NCBI GenBank assembly: GCA_944739405.2 | Contig: OX123187.2 | Location: 42,574,394-42,638,393, forward strand | Direction of reading: 5' to 3' | Origin: Euclidia mi | Lineage: Eukaryota > Arthropoda > Insecta > Lepidoptera > Erebidae | DNA length: 64,000 nt | Shown: positions 32,072 to 42,312 of the stretch, piece by piece | How positions within the stretch are numbered: position 1 is the stretch's first letter | Layout: each line of letters begins with the position of its first letter | The notes under the pieces: model-generated | Databases searched by the model: none | Told to the model about the DNA's origin: nothing | The model's input: the letters and a program-made list of their open reading frames with translations, nothing else | Translations under genes and position numbers: made by a program

Positions 32072-33214
32072 ATGCTGTTAAAAACTTATTTTAGAAGCCG
32101 CATATTTCTCAAATGTTTTGTAATCAAGGTTCAATACTATAAACTAAAAGACCGTAGGTACACATCAGATGAAAGATGCAGAAAGTGTGACTCAATGTTG
32201 TCGCCGCTAGTCATAGGACACCGTGGAGCCTGTGGGTACGTGCCGGAGCACACCCTCGCATCATACGCTCTCGCCGCGCTCATGGGCGCCGACTACATAG
32301 AACCTGACCTGGTGGCAACATGTGATCACCAGATAATAGCTCGACACGATAATGAATTAGGCTTAACTACAGACATCGCTCAACATCCCGAATTTGCTTG
32401 TCGTCGTAAAAGCAAAACTGTCGATGGAAAGTGTGTGACTGGTTGGTTCACCGAAGATTTCACTCTTGAAGAAATCAAAACTTTGCGCGCTATAGAACGT
32501 ATTCCAGATATCAGACCTGCAAACATGCGGTTTAATGGCGCATTTCAAGTTCCCACTCTACAAGAAATAATCGATTTGGCTCACGGTCTGGAGATGAGTC
32601 AAAATAGACCTATAGGTATTATTCCAGAGATCAAACACGGTACATATTTTCGTGATCTTGGCTTACCGATGGAAAAAGAAGTGGTCAACATTGCGCATAA
32701 GAACGGTTACGTTGGACCAAATGCTCGATTCTGTATTCAGTCTTTTGAAATAAGTAATTTGAAAGAATTAAAAACAATGACGGAAATTAAACTGATGCAG
32801 CTGTATGGTATGCCTTCATGTCGACCATTTGATACTACAGTGCAAGGTTGTAAGATTACTTATGAAGACATGGCTACTCGTGAAGGTCTACGTGACGTAG
32901 CAAGCTACGCCTACTACGTGGGTGTCGACCAGAGCTACGTAATTCCTCGTAATGAAGATAACAGTCTCGGTGACGTTACATGTTTCGTACAGGATGCTCA
33001 CTCTGTCGGGTTAAAAGTAATTGTATACACTTTACGTGCAGAAAATCACTTCTTGCCAACAGATTATCGTGGCGGTAACTGTTCACCAGATAGTATCGGG
33101 AAGTATTCTGAATTCTTACGAGTATTTTACTCTACGGGTATAGACGGCTTTTTTTGTGACCACCCTGATATGCCCGTTCGCCTTCGGACCTCCTCGCAAA
33201 GCCCACAATTATAA
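32072..33214 (+). CDS. bacterial-type glycerophosphodiester phosphodiesterase, copy 1 (GlpQ-like)
   Basis: The family hydrolyses glycerophosphodiesters to sn-glycerol-3-phosphate and an alcohol with a metal ion in a TIM barrel. The 380-residue ORF has no intron. HRGACGYVPEHT (His50), YIEPDLV (Glu77, Asp79), IIARHDNELG, EIKH and IQSFE keep the usual catalytic and metal-binding residues. Length suits GlpQ (358 residues in E. coli). The ATG at 32,072 is preceded by an acceptor TAG ending at 32,067, leaving only GTAA as UTR, the same layout as copies 2 and 3. The N-terminus (MLLKTYFRSRIFLKCFVIKV) is basic and not a good signal peptide. The HPYTFRAEN block of the other two copies is IVYTLRAEN here, so a conserved histidine is lost. 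It is probably an active or partly diverged paralogue. Confidence 0.9.
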   Translation: MLLKTYFRSRIFLKCFVIKVQYYKLKDRRYTSDERCRKCDSMLSPLVIGHRGACGYVPEHTLASYALAALMGADYIEPDLVATCDHQIIARHDNELGLTTDIAQHPEFACRRKSKTVDGKCVTGWFTEDFTLEEIKTLRAIERIPDIRPANMRFNGAFQVPTLQEIIDLAHGLEMSQNRPIGIIPEIKHGTYFRDLGLPMEKEVVNIAHKNGYVGPNARFCIQSFEISNLKELKTMTEIKLMQLYGMPSCRPFDTTVQGCKITYEDMATREGLRDVASYAYYVGVDQSYVIPRNEDNSLGDVTCFVQDAHSVGLKVIVYTLRAENHFLPTDYRGGNCSPDSIGKYSEFLRVFYSTGIDGFFCDHPDMPVRLRTSSQSPQL

Positions 33215-33342
33215 CAGTGGCTGAACTTCTTTAATACAATGCCATACCATTGAACACAAGCAATTTCAGGGTAATATATAATGTTATCTTATTGAACATG
33301 TACCCACTAATACTATATGTATATACTTACTTACCTAACATT

Positions 33343-33348
33343 AATAAA
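33343..33348 (+). terminator. AATAAA polyadenylation signal of GDPD copy 1
   Basis: AATAAA lies 129 bp after the stop codon in AT-rich sequence, a normal place for 3' end formation. Confidence 0.55.
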
Positions 33349-33433
33349 ACATGAATACAAGTTTGTTTTATATTTATAAATCTTTTTTTGTCGTGGCTTT
33401 TTAATGTGAAAATGTGGTATTAATCAACTATCT

Positions 33434-33646
33434 GTGCAATTAGGTATTTATTGTACTCGAGAAGGTACAACCAAACTCACTGGTTGCCAGAATGTAGAAG
33501 AATACGTGAGCAGGATTATGACGACTGCACACAAACTGCGAAACATTGGATTCAATGTAAACGATGAGTGGCTGGGAACTTTACTACTCTCAGATCTACC
33601 CAAGTCATATCAACCTATGATTATGTACTACAGTTACTGTACCTAG
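33434..33646 (+). pseudogene. Copia-type gag (UBN2-like) fragment
   Basis: The frame reads TKLTGCQNVEEYVSRIMTTA, HKLRNIGFNVNDEW and LGTLLLSDLPKSYQPMIM. This matches the Copia gag pattern of a (S/N)VxEYVxxI segment, then LxxxGxxxxDExLxxxLLxxLPxSY. Only about 60 residues remain before the frame ends at TAG. No LTR, protease or integrase is next to it. Confidence 0.65.
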
Positions 33647-33659
33647 ATAAACTGTCACA

Positions 33660-33920
33660 CTCCTGGGCACACTGCGAAGAGAAGAGTACACATATTTATT
33701 ATACACGCGGGTTAGGTAATGTCCATCATGCTAGCCAAGTGCGGCTTGACAGATTTCTTGCCAGTTCTCCATAATGGTCTATTTTGGAGAACTCTTAAAC
33801 ATTCAGAGGTTTTGATTACGTTTTCTTGCAAGCGATAATTAACAATTAAATACGCACAAGACTCTACGTAGCTGATTTGTCTCCACTAGGCTATCGCTGC
33901 TTTCGGTTGATCTCTCCACA
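33660..33920. repeat. SINE fragments (families D and A)
   Basis: About 33,730-33,850 resembles the body of the repeats at 37,055 and 53,218 (aattctccataatgg, agcgataattaacaatt). A tRNA-head-like ccactaggctatcgctgc follows at about 33,883. Confidence 0.4.
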
Positions 33921-33987
33921 AGGCTGTTGCTGATTGTCAAGTATTTGAGCGCCTTAAATCTCTATATGCTTAAAGGCAGTATAGTTC

Positions 33988-34292
33988 ATCATCATCAGTC
34001 TTTAACAGTCCACTGCTGGACTAGGCCTCTCCTTTGAAAGGATGAATTGGCCTACTATACCACGCTGGCCAAACGGGTTGGTATAGGGTTTGTATCAAGT
34101 TTTCCTTCTCTTACAGTGCTGTTCTCTGCATAATATGCTCCCTCTGTCGCCGTACCGGGCACATTACCAGACTCCGTGCTGCTACTGAGAATTTCCTAAC
34201 GGCAAAACCCAGTAATACTTTGCCCGACCCGGGGATCGAACCTGAGACCTCCCAATCCCACGCGCACATTTATGCCGCGAGACCAACAAGGT
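33988..34292 (-). mobile_element. tRNA-derived SINE (family C), minus orientation
   Basis: On the minus strand it begins ttgttggtctcgcggcataa (A box), then ggttcgatccccgggtcggg (B box) and a body with cggagtctggtaatgtgccc. It ends with cagtccactgctggactagg followed by a gatgat tract when read on the plus strand at 33,988. A plus copy is at 37,553. Confidence 0.6.
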
Positions 34293-34424
34293 AGAAAGAG
34301 TTTGTATGTCTCTAAAATGGTTTTTAGAGACATAAATGCGTTACACACCTGCTCTATATACCTACCTACATATATTGGCTAATCAACCTCCATTTATTAA
34401 GCTACAATCCAACTAGCAAAAGTT

Positions 34425-34545
34425 TTACACTCGCATTACCTACGTAGAATGCCCGCGGAACCGTAAATATCGTTTCGGGGTTTTATTTTGACACAAACGG
34501 GAATAATGTCTGCGTCCCGACACTTCACTAAAAACACCAACGATT
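34425..34545 (-). repeat. dispersed repeat shared with 44,540-44,650
   Basis: The words ttacactcgcattac, gaatgcccgcggaaccg and gaataatgtctgcgtcccg occur here and as their complements at 44,540-44,640. The class is unknown; no ORF is present. Confidence 0.55.
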
Positions 34546-34804
34546 GACGTAAACAAACACATTTCTTCCGCGCGCGTTCAAGGTGTTCAAGGTGTAGGTA
34601 CATCCGTGAACATGGCGCTTGCAACAGTGCCGAAATATCGGTTACTCCAAACAAAGGTACGTAATATATATAATAATTATATCGAAAGACAATTTAAAAT
34701 AAGTTTAAATTACCACGAAAGTTTAAATTCCTATATTGTGCACTGGTACTGGCCGGAAAGTGCTAAATGAATTAAACACCTTGAACGCGCGTGGAAGAAA
34801 TGTA

Positions 34805-35037
34805 CATACATACATACATAGACTCACACCTGTTTGCCCGAAGGGGTAGGCAGAGGCACATTAAACGCCCACTTTTCGCCAGTTTTTTTTTGATCCCACG
34901 TAATAGGTGGCGAGCCTATTGCCGCTTATCGGTATATTTTGTTTGCCAGAGCCTCGTCCGTTGATCGGCAGGTGCACCACTTGCAGGTCAGGTTGGCTTG
35001 GGACCCTAAGTTCTTGGTGGGAACCCTATGCACCCTA
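34805..35037 (-). mobile_element. SINE-like element (family B), minus orientation
   Basis: Read on the minus strand it has gttcccaccaagaacttagg, acctgcaagtggtgcacctg, ggcaataggctcgccaccta and a tail ending gtgagtctatgtatgtatg. Copies lie at 44,111, 52,285 and 56,712 and a diverged one at 21,945. Confidence 0.7.
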
Positions 35038-35617
35038 TGAAGAAATGTACCTAAATGTTTACGTCAATCGTTGGTGTTTTATAAAGAAATATAACCTTCG
35101 TAGTCCAACCTCTCTGGTGTTTTACGGCCGTTTTCAATAATTATGCAATCCCGATCCAGTGATAGCCTAGGGTGATAGCAGTCAGAGATGACATCTGTCA
35201 TCCAAATTTCACAAAAAGTATGATTTCAATTGTACGTGCCATATCAAATGCCACAGCGCGGCAGCGATCTAGATGCGACGAATCCCTTGGAGGTCACAAT
35301 CTTTCTGACCTACTTTGGATCGCCCTCTGTTCTAAAATGACAGTTGATGGAACCCAATATCGAATCTTTTGATTTTGACAAATCCTTTGCATTGTATATT
35401 GACATAATTTTGCAATCCCTCAAAACTGGAAGATATCAAGATACGGATCGCGCTTTAGTATTGTAGCTTTATTTTAAAATTTAAAATAATATTATGGCTA
35501 ACTTTCTAAACAGTGATAGTGACAGTGATATCGAAATTCATGAACAGCTTTCAGACTGGGATGAAGATGACCTACAACCAAGAAAAAGTTATAAGCGTAT
35601 TAACCATTCCTTAATCA

Positions 35618-35824
35618 TCTTAATATATAAAATCCTTGCGTTACTGACTGACTGACAGACACGCTACAGCCGAAACTATTGGGCGCAGGAAGCTGAAATT
35701 TGGCATGTATGTTCCTTGGGGACCGTAGGGGTGCACTAAGAAGGGATTTCCCGAAATTCCCACGGGATCGGCCAAAACGGGTAACTTTAAATAAAATGCA
35801 GGCGTAGCTACTGTCGTCCTCTAG
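35618..35824 (+). mobile_element. short Helitron-like insertion in the Harbinger exon
   Basis: The element starts TCTTAATATATAAAATCC after an A and ends CTCTAG before a T. Removing 35,618-35,824 restores an uninterrupted codon series across the junction, which fixes both ends. Related copies are at 28,288-28,495 and 49,861-50,066. Confidence 0.75.
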
Positions 35825-36352
35825 TTCTTAATAATGCTGAATTCACATTCAGGTTCAGGCTAAACAAAGCTGCAGTTGAAGATCTACTATCTCAAATCAT
35901 GCCATTCATAAAAGTAACCCAAAAACGGTGAGTAAAAGTTATTGCAAAGTGTTTTTCTTAGTTTTGGTGATATAAATGCTAAATGCAGTACCTAAAAATA
36001 CATATTTATTTCTTATTGCAGTAATAATGGTATTGCACCTCTTCACCAGCTCCTATTAACACTTCGGTTTTATGCTTTGGGCACTATGCTCATTTCTGTG
36101 GCTGATTTTGTGGGTGTATCAACATCTTCAGCCTGCAGAATTGTCCAAAATATATCCGAAGCAATAGCCAGGCTTTATAACCAATATGTTACAATGCACC
36201 AGAACAGTGTGGATAAATTCTACCAAATAGCTCAATTTCCACGAGTTCTTGGTGCCATTGCTTGCACTCATATGATACGCAAAAAATCTCCAAGTAAGTA
36301 AATGATTCAACTTGATAATAAGCTACAGTTAGGAAAACTACATAATAAGAAA

Positions 36353-37017
36353 TAAAAATTCGGGCAAGTGCGAGTCTGACTCGCGCACGGAGAGGTCCGT
36401 ACGCATTTTACCTTATTTGAGGTTAAATTACGCTAGTCCTCTAAATCTGTATGAGCGCCCATACAACTGAGAGGACTATCTTAAATGGAGTCTATCAGTC
36501 ACTATGTATGTATGGGGACACCCTTAAATTTTCCACTTTTTTATTTTTTGTAATTTTTCCTTTATTTGTGCTGTAAGACCCAGCTTTTGGCCAAATTTCG
36601 TGATTCTAGTTCAACGGGAACTACCATATAGGTTTTCCACCCAAAACCTATAGGGTACTTACGGTTGACCTAGAATTGTCAATTTTGGTCAAAACCAAGG
36701 TCTTACAGCACAAGTAAAGGAAAAATTCCGAAAATTAAAAAAAGTTAAAATTAAGGTTAATTTTGGTACTTACAAGTTTTCGCAAAAATCTACTTTTGAC
36801 CATATCTTTTTATTGGGTTGACCCAGGACCCTGATTTTCATACACCTAATAGCAACCATAGACCTCAGTATCTGGTATAAATTTCAATTTGCTAGGTCCA
36901 CCCGTTCCTGAGAAAATCGGTGGTGACACACGGACAGACAGACAGACAGACAGACGGACAAGAAAGTGATCTTATAAGGGTTCCTTTTTTTACCTTGAGG
37001 TACGGAACCCTAAAAAA
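36353..37017 (+). mobile_element. (GACA)n foldback element, copy 2, in the Harbinger intron
   Basis: The same start (GGGCAAGTGCGAGTCTGACT) and end (GGTACGGAACCCTAAAAA) as copy 1 at 3,487-4,247, with a shorter GACA tract at about 36,933-36,957. It lies in the intron between exons B and C of the Harbinger pseudogene. Confidence 0.7.
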
Positions 37018-37054
37018 TAAAGAATCATGTATCATGACATGTAATTCATGTATC

Positions 37055-37258
37055 ATCATCATCCTGGTTAATTATTGGTCCCACTGCAGAGCGCAGGCCT
37101 CGTCTCGTTTTGAGAAGGGCTAGGCTGTGGTCCACCATAATGGCCAATAACGGGTTGACAGCCTTCACATGTCTTTCGAGAACATTATAGAGAACTCTCA
37201 GATATGCAAGTTCTCTCAGGATGCTTTCTTTCACCGTTCAGCAAGCAATAATTAACAA
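37055..37258 (+). mobile_element. SINE-like dispersed repeat (family D)
   Basis: The words gcaggcctcgtctcgttttg, gagaagggctaggc, catgtctttcgagaacatta and agcaagcaataattaacaat parallel 53,218-53,440. It also lies in the Harbinger intron. Confidence 0.55.
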
Positions 37259-37552
37259 TTTAATTCGTACATAACTTCGAAAATTCATTGGCCCCAGTCT
37301 TAAATTCCAACCCAAGGCCCAACTGGTTTTCATGTATTAAACTTAACATTTTTTAGATCACTCAATAGGCGAAGAATTTCGAAACCGAAAAGGCTACTTT
37401 TCGTTAAATGTCCAGGCTGTTTGTGATGCAGATCTGAGGTTCATGAATGTAGTCGTTTGTTGGCCAGGATCTGCCCATGACGCTACAATATTTAATAATT
37501 CTGTTTTAAGATGCAGGTATCAATTGTTTGATATTTATTCTTTACTAATCAA

Positions 37553-37765
37553 CTACTCCGTGGTCCAGTGGATAGAGTCTGCTACTGCTAATCGGAGGTC
37601 CCGATTTCAATTCCCGGGTCGGGCAAAACTCGGGCACTGGGTTTTTCCGAATTCTCAGTAGCAGCACGGAGTCTGGTGATGTGCCCGGTAATGGCAATAG
37701 GCTTGCCCCCTATTACGTGGAACCTAAAAATTCATGGCGAAATTATATCTGCTTAGTCAGTCTTT
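37553..37765 (+). mobile_element. tRNA-derived SINE (family C)
   Basis: The head has ccgtggtccagtggatagag (A box) and tttcaattcccgggtcggg (B box position), then cagcacggagtctggtgatg. The end ggcaataggcttgccccct overlaps the family B body, so families B and C share a segment. Confidence 0.6.
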
Positions 37766-37981
37766 CGTCATCCATCCTCTTTACGTGCCCAAACCATAAG
37801 ATATGTATTTAGTAGATTAAGCAATTGAGTTATGTGTTCTGTTAAAATTCACTATCCACATTTAAGTTAGCTATAAGAATAGGCCTTAGATCTCTGTTCA
37901 CAGTTGAAACGTCTAATACTCGCCTCGATCTATACGCTCGCGAGCTATATGAAATTATTGCTGAAACGTCATGGGTGTCAA

Positions 37982-38857
37982 TGAAATCAGAAATCAGAAA
38001 TCAGAAATCAGAATTTTATTTGTAAAACATAGGTAATAATAATACAGATGGTCTTAGAACTAAGTGTGCGCTATGTTTTGTCATCAGAACATACAAATAT
38101 TATTAATAATTCAAATATTACAATAAATTATTAATGTCCGCTTAAAAGCAGTGGCGGCGCTAGGCGTCGGCGACGTCGCCACGGCCTCGCGCCTGATGGG
38201 GCCTCGCAAAAACGTTTTACAAGTTACATACTTAATTTTATTTCGCCAATCATCCTGGCTTAGGTAGCCGACACCGAACAATTCTGGAAAAAGCTAAGCA
38301 GATGATAATGACTTTAATTATTTTCGAACAAGTCCGTGATAAGATGTGTGTTGGGTGAGAGTTTTTGAATTATCATTTATTTTTTCATACATTATTTTAT
38401 AATTTGGCTCACTTCGTTTTAACGGTATTTTTACTACGAAGTAAATGAGGCCGCGCCATCGATTTAAAGAACTTCGCCTCGCGAACTTGATGTCGCCGAC
38501 GTCCACATGTGGTCTAGCGCCGCCACTGCTTAAAAGTATAAATTATTATCTGTTCATTTATAAATTGTCACAATAATATAATATGATTAAGAAACAAAGA
38601 AAATTATACATCCATTACAATAGAATACATTAAAAAAAATATTAAATTTGTTCATCGCTAAGAAACTCGTCAATTGTATAGTAGCACTTGTCTATTAGGA
38701 GCTTATTTAAATTGCTTTTAAATTGTAATACAGGCAGACTTTTTAAAGAGTCGGGTATTTTGTTAAATATTTTGGGCGCCATACCAAAGAAGCTTTTCTG
38801 CATCAAAGCGGTCTTACACTTTGTTTGGCAAAGTTTATTTTCATATTGAGCTCGCAC
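37982..38857 (-). mobile_element. LINE 3' end with 7-bp tail repeats, minus orientation
   Basis: The end of a reverse transcriptase ORF is at 38,857-38,642 (FFGMAPKIFNKIPDSLKSLP ... KCYYTIDEFL), a stretch typical of insect LINE C-termini. The 3' UTR runs to lower coordinates, interrupted by a hAT MITE, and ends in tandem aatcaga-type repeats at 37,982-38,011. Terminal 7-8 bp repeats favour a CR1-like element. It is 5'-truncated. Confidence 0.65.
38149..38528. mobile_element. hAT-type MITE
   Basis: The ends are CAGTGGCGGCGCTAG and its exact complement, flanked by an 8-bp duplication CTTAAAAG (38,141-38,148 and 38,529-38,536). An 8-bp duplication and CAGTGGCG ends are characteristic of hAT elements. 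At 380 bp it has no transposase and sits in the 3' UTR of the LINE fragment. Confidence 0.85.
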
Positions 38858-38921
38858 TTAGTTCTAAGACCATCTGTATTATTATTACCTATGTTTTACA
38901 AATAAAATTCTGATTTTCATT
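38858..38921 (+). repeat. inverted second copy of the LINE 3' end
   Basis: cttagttctaagaccatctg ... acaaataaaattctgat is the reverse complement of 38,013-38,066, so the 3' end of the same LINE family is present in the opposite direction, head to head with the copy at 37,982-38,857. Confidence 0.75.
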
Positions 38922-39542
38922 ATGAAGAAAAAAATTATGAGTTATAATTAATCTGCCCTGTACCACTTTCTACGAATCTGAAATATATCCAAAGCTACGG
39001 CATTTCCATCACGACTTTAAAAGCGAACAGCTCGCCTAGGAGAATAATCATCATCATCATGGTCTAGATGTTTCAGGTAGATACATTTTTTGTGATTGGA
39101 CCTTTACTAATTTACGTCCATTAGTTGTTTTCGTATTTCAAGCAAAGGAGTTTGTAAGGATTCTAAAATTGAGCCGCCTCAACAACCCAGTCTAACGAAT
39201 CTGTCGTCAATGCCATGTAAATACATTCTACTGCACGTCTACCTGGTAAGTTGCATCTATTTATCATTGCCAGTTTATCATAATAATAATATTCTTCCAA
39301 AGAGTTCAAATATCAAGCTCATCTGGCCAACATGTCACTAAGCAGGTCGCTAAGCAGGACCTTTGGTTTTTTTTTTGTTTTTTAGCCCATGTAAACAGAA
39401 CAGAGGGGAGACCTTCATACCATCTTTGCAATCAATTGTTTGTTTTTGTGACCATTTACAAACAGTCGCGCACTCATTTACTTTATGTAGCTACATGGTC
39501 AGTAGGTATCTGTTCTCGTTTGCCTGGGTCGAATTCTGAGAT
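38922..39542. other. spacer before the 24-bp arrays
   Basis: AT-rich sequence with an (ATC)n stretch near 39,047. No gene recognised. An ATG-less open frame from 39,436 runs into the array but has no domain resemblance. Confidence 0.3.
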
Positions 39543-41128
39543 CGTGCTACAACACCTGGCTGCTTTTATGCTACATCACCCGGCTGCTCTCATGCTCCAA
39601 CACCCGGCTGCTTTCATGCTACATCACCCGGCTGCTCTCATGCTCCAACACCCGGCTACTTTCATGCTACATCACCCAGCTGCTCTCATGCTTCAACACC
39701 CGGCTGCTTTCATGCTACATCACCCGGCTGCTCTCATGCTCCAACACCCGGCTGCTTTCATGCTACAACACCCGGCTGCTCTCATGCGCCGACACCCGGC
39801 TGCTTTCATCCTCCAGCACCCGGCTGCTCCCATGCACCAACACCCGGCTGCTTTCATGCGCCAACACCCGGCTGCTTTCATGCTCCAGCACCCGGCTGCT
39901 CTCATGTGCCATCACCCGGCTGCTCTCATGCGCCAACACCCGGCTGCTGCACTCATGAGCCAACACCCGGCTGCTCTCATGCGCCAACACCCGGCTGCTC
40001 TCATGCGCCAACACTCGGCTGCTTTCATGCTACATCACCCGGCTGCTCTCATGCTCCAACACCCGGCTACTTTCATGCTACATCACCCGGCTGCTCTCAT
40101 GCTCCAACACCCGGCTGCTTTCATGCTACATCACCCGGCTGCTCTCATGCGCCAACACTCGGCTGCTTTCATGCTACATCACCCGGCTGCTCTCATGCTC
40201 CAACACCCGGCTACTTTCATGCTACATCACCCGGCTGCTCTCATGCTTCAACACCCGGCTGCTTTCATGCTACATCACCCGGCTGCTCTCATGCTCCAAC
40301 ACCCGGCTGCTTTCATGCTACAACACCCGGCTGCTCTCATGCGCCGACACCCGGCTGCTTTCATCCTCCAGCACCCGGCTGCTCCCATGCACCAACACCC
40401 TGCTGCTTTCATGCGCCAACACCCGGCTGCTTTCATGCTCCAGCACCCGGCTGCTCTCATGTGCCATCACCCGGCTGCTCTCATGCACCAACACCCGGCT
40501 GCTGCACTCATGAGCCAACACCCGGCTGCTCTCATGCGCCAACACCCGGCTGCTCTCATGCGCCAACACTCGGCTGCTTACATGCTACATCACCCGGCTG
40601 CTCTCATGCTCCAACACCCGGCTACTTTCATGCTACATCACCCGGCTGCTCTCATGCTCCAACACCCGGCTGCTTTCATGCTACATCACCCGGCTGCTCT
40701 CATGCGCCAACACTCGGCTGCTTTCATGCTACATCACCCGGCTGCTCTCATGCTCCAACACCCGGCTACTTTCATGCTACATCACCCGGCTGCTCTCATG
40801 CTTCAACACCCGGCTGCTTTCATGCTACATCACCCGGCTGCTCTCATGCTCCAACACCCGGCTGCTTTCATGCTACAACACCCGGCTGCTCTCATGCGCC
40901 GACACCCGGCTGCTTTCATCCTCCAGCACCCGGCTGCTCCCATGCACCAACACCCGGCTGCTTTCATGCGCCAACACCCGGCTGCTTTCATGCTCCAGCA
41001 CCCGGCTGCTCTCGTGTGCCATCACCCGGCTGCTCTCATGCGCCAACACCCGGCTGCTGCACTCATGAGCCAACACCCGGCTGCTCTCATGCGCCAACAC
41101 CCGGCTGCTCTCATGCGCCAACACCCGG
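39543..41128 (+). repeat. 24-bp minisatellite array 1 with a 555-bp higher-order repeat
   Basis: The unit reads close to caacacccggctgctctcatgctc, in about 66 copies. Distinctive variants (for example cgccgacacccggctgcttt at 39,787, 40,342 and 40,897) recur every 555 bp, so three higher-order copies exist. Because 24 is divisible by three, several frames on both strands stay open. Translated, it is only an 8-residue repeat (MLHHPAAL-like). Confidence 0.95.
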
Positions 41129-42312
41129 CCGCTCGCACACCGAGCTGTCCGGCCGCTCGCACGCCGAGGTGTCCGACCGCTCGCACGCCGAGGTGTCCGA
41201 CCGCTCGCTCGCCGAGGTGTCCGACCGCTCGCTCGCCGAGGTGTCCGACCGCTCGCACGCCGAGGTGTCCGACCGCTCGCTCGCCGAGGTGTCCGACCGC
41301 TCGCACGCCGAGGTGTCCGACCGCTCGCACGCCGAGGTGTCCGACCGCTCGCACGCCGAGGTGTCCGACCGCTCGCACGCCGAGGTGTCCGACCGCTCGC
41401 ACGCCGAGGTGTCCGACCGCTCGCACGCCGAGGTGTCCGACCGCTCGCACGCCGAGGTGTCCGACCGCTCGCACGCCGAGGTGTCCGACCGCTCGCACGC
41501 CGAGGTGTCCGACCGCTCGCTCGCCGAGGTGTCCGACCGCTCGCACGCCGAGTTGTCCAACCGCTCGCACGCCAGCGTGTCCGACCGCTCGCACGCCGAG
41601 GTGTCCGGCCGCTCACTCGCCGAGTTGTCTGGCCGCTGACTCGCCGAGGTGTCCGGCCGCTCGCACGCCGAGGTGTCCGACCGCTCGCACGCCGAGGTGT
41701 CCGACCGCTCGCACGCCGAGGTGTCCGACCGCTCGCACGCCGAGGTGTCCGACCGCTCGCACGCCGAGGTGTCCGACCGCTCGCTCGCCGAGGTGTCCGA
41801 CCGCTCGCACGCCGAGGTGTCCGACCGCTCGCACGCCGAGGTGTCCGACCGCTCGCACGCCGAGGTGTCCGACCGCTCGCTCGCCGAGGTGTCCGACCGC
41901 TCGCACGCCGAGGTGTCCGACCGCTCGCACGCCGAGGTGTCCGACCGCTCGCTCGCCGCGGTGTCCGACCGATCGCACGCCGAGGTGTCCGACCGCTCGC
42001 ACGCCGAGGTGTCCGACCGCTCGCTCGCCGAGGTGTCCGACCGCTCGCACGCCGAGGTGTCCGACCGCTCGCACGCCGAGGTGTCCGACCGCTCGCACGC
42101 CGAGGTGTCCAACCGCTCGCTCGCCGAGGTGTCCGACCGCTCGCACGCCGAGGTGTCCGACCGCTCGCACGCCGAGGTGTCCGACCGCTCGCACGCCGAG
42201 GTGTCCGACCGCTCGCACGCCGAGGTGTCCGGGCGCTCACTCGCCGAGTTGTCTGGCCGCTGATTCGCCAAGGTGTCCGGCCGTTCACACGCCGAGGTGT
42301 CTGGCCGCTGAC
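41129..42312 (+). repeat. 24-bp minisatellite array 2, very GC-rich
   Basis: The unit reads ccgaccgctcgcacgccgag followed by gtgt, in about 49 copies, rich in CpG. It begins without a gap after array 1, and transitional units (ccggccgctcgcacaccgag) link the two. Long open frames in several frames are repeat artefacts. Stops appear near 41,638 and 42,262. Confidence 0.95.

Larger units (their letters stand above)
35494..37516 (+). pseudogene. Harbinger (PIF/HARBI1-type) nuclease, three exons, disrupted
   Basis: Exon A is 35,494-35,927 (MANFLNSDSDSDIEIHEQLS ...) with donor GTGAGT. Exon B is 36,022-36,293 with acceptor TTGCAG and donor GTAAGT. Exon C is 37,357-37,516 with acceptor TTTTAG. All join in one frame once the insertion at 35,618-35,824 is set aside. 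Motifs fit PIF/Harbinger nucleases: LLLTLRFYALGTML and VSTSSACRIVQNIS (helix-turn-helix region), IAQFPRVLGAIACTH, then GYFSLNVQAVCDADLRF and WPGSAHDATIFNNS. The GAIDCTH aspartate is alanine (GAIACTH), while the second Asp (DADLRF) is kept. The last exon with the third acidic residue was not found. A ggccgttttcaataatt motif at about 35,126 may mark the left end of the element. Confidence 0.8.

Noticed and set aside
32072..33214. Bacterial contamination as the source of the GDPD genes
   Set aside because: The genes sit among eukaryotic repeats, have 5' UTR splice acceptors and AT-rich flanks with AATAAA, and occur three times in one contiguous insect-like sequence.
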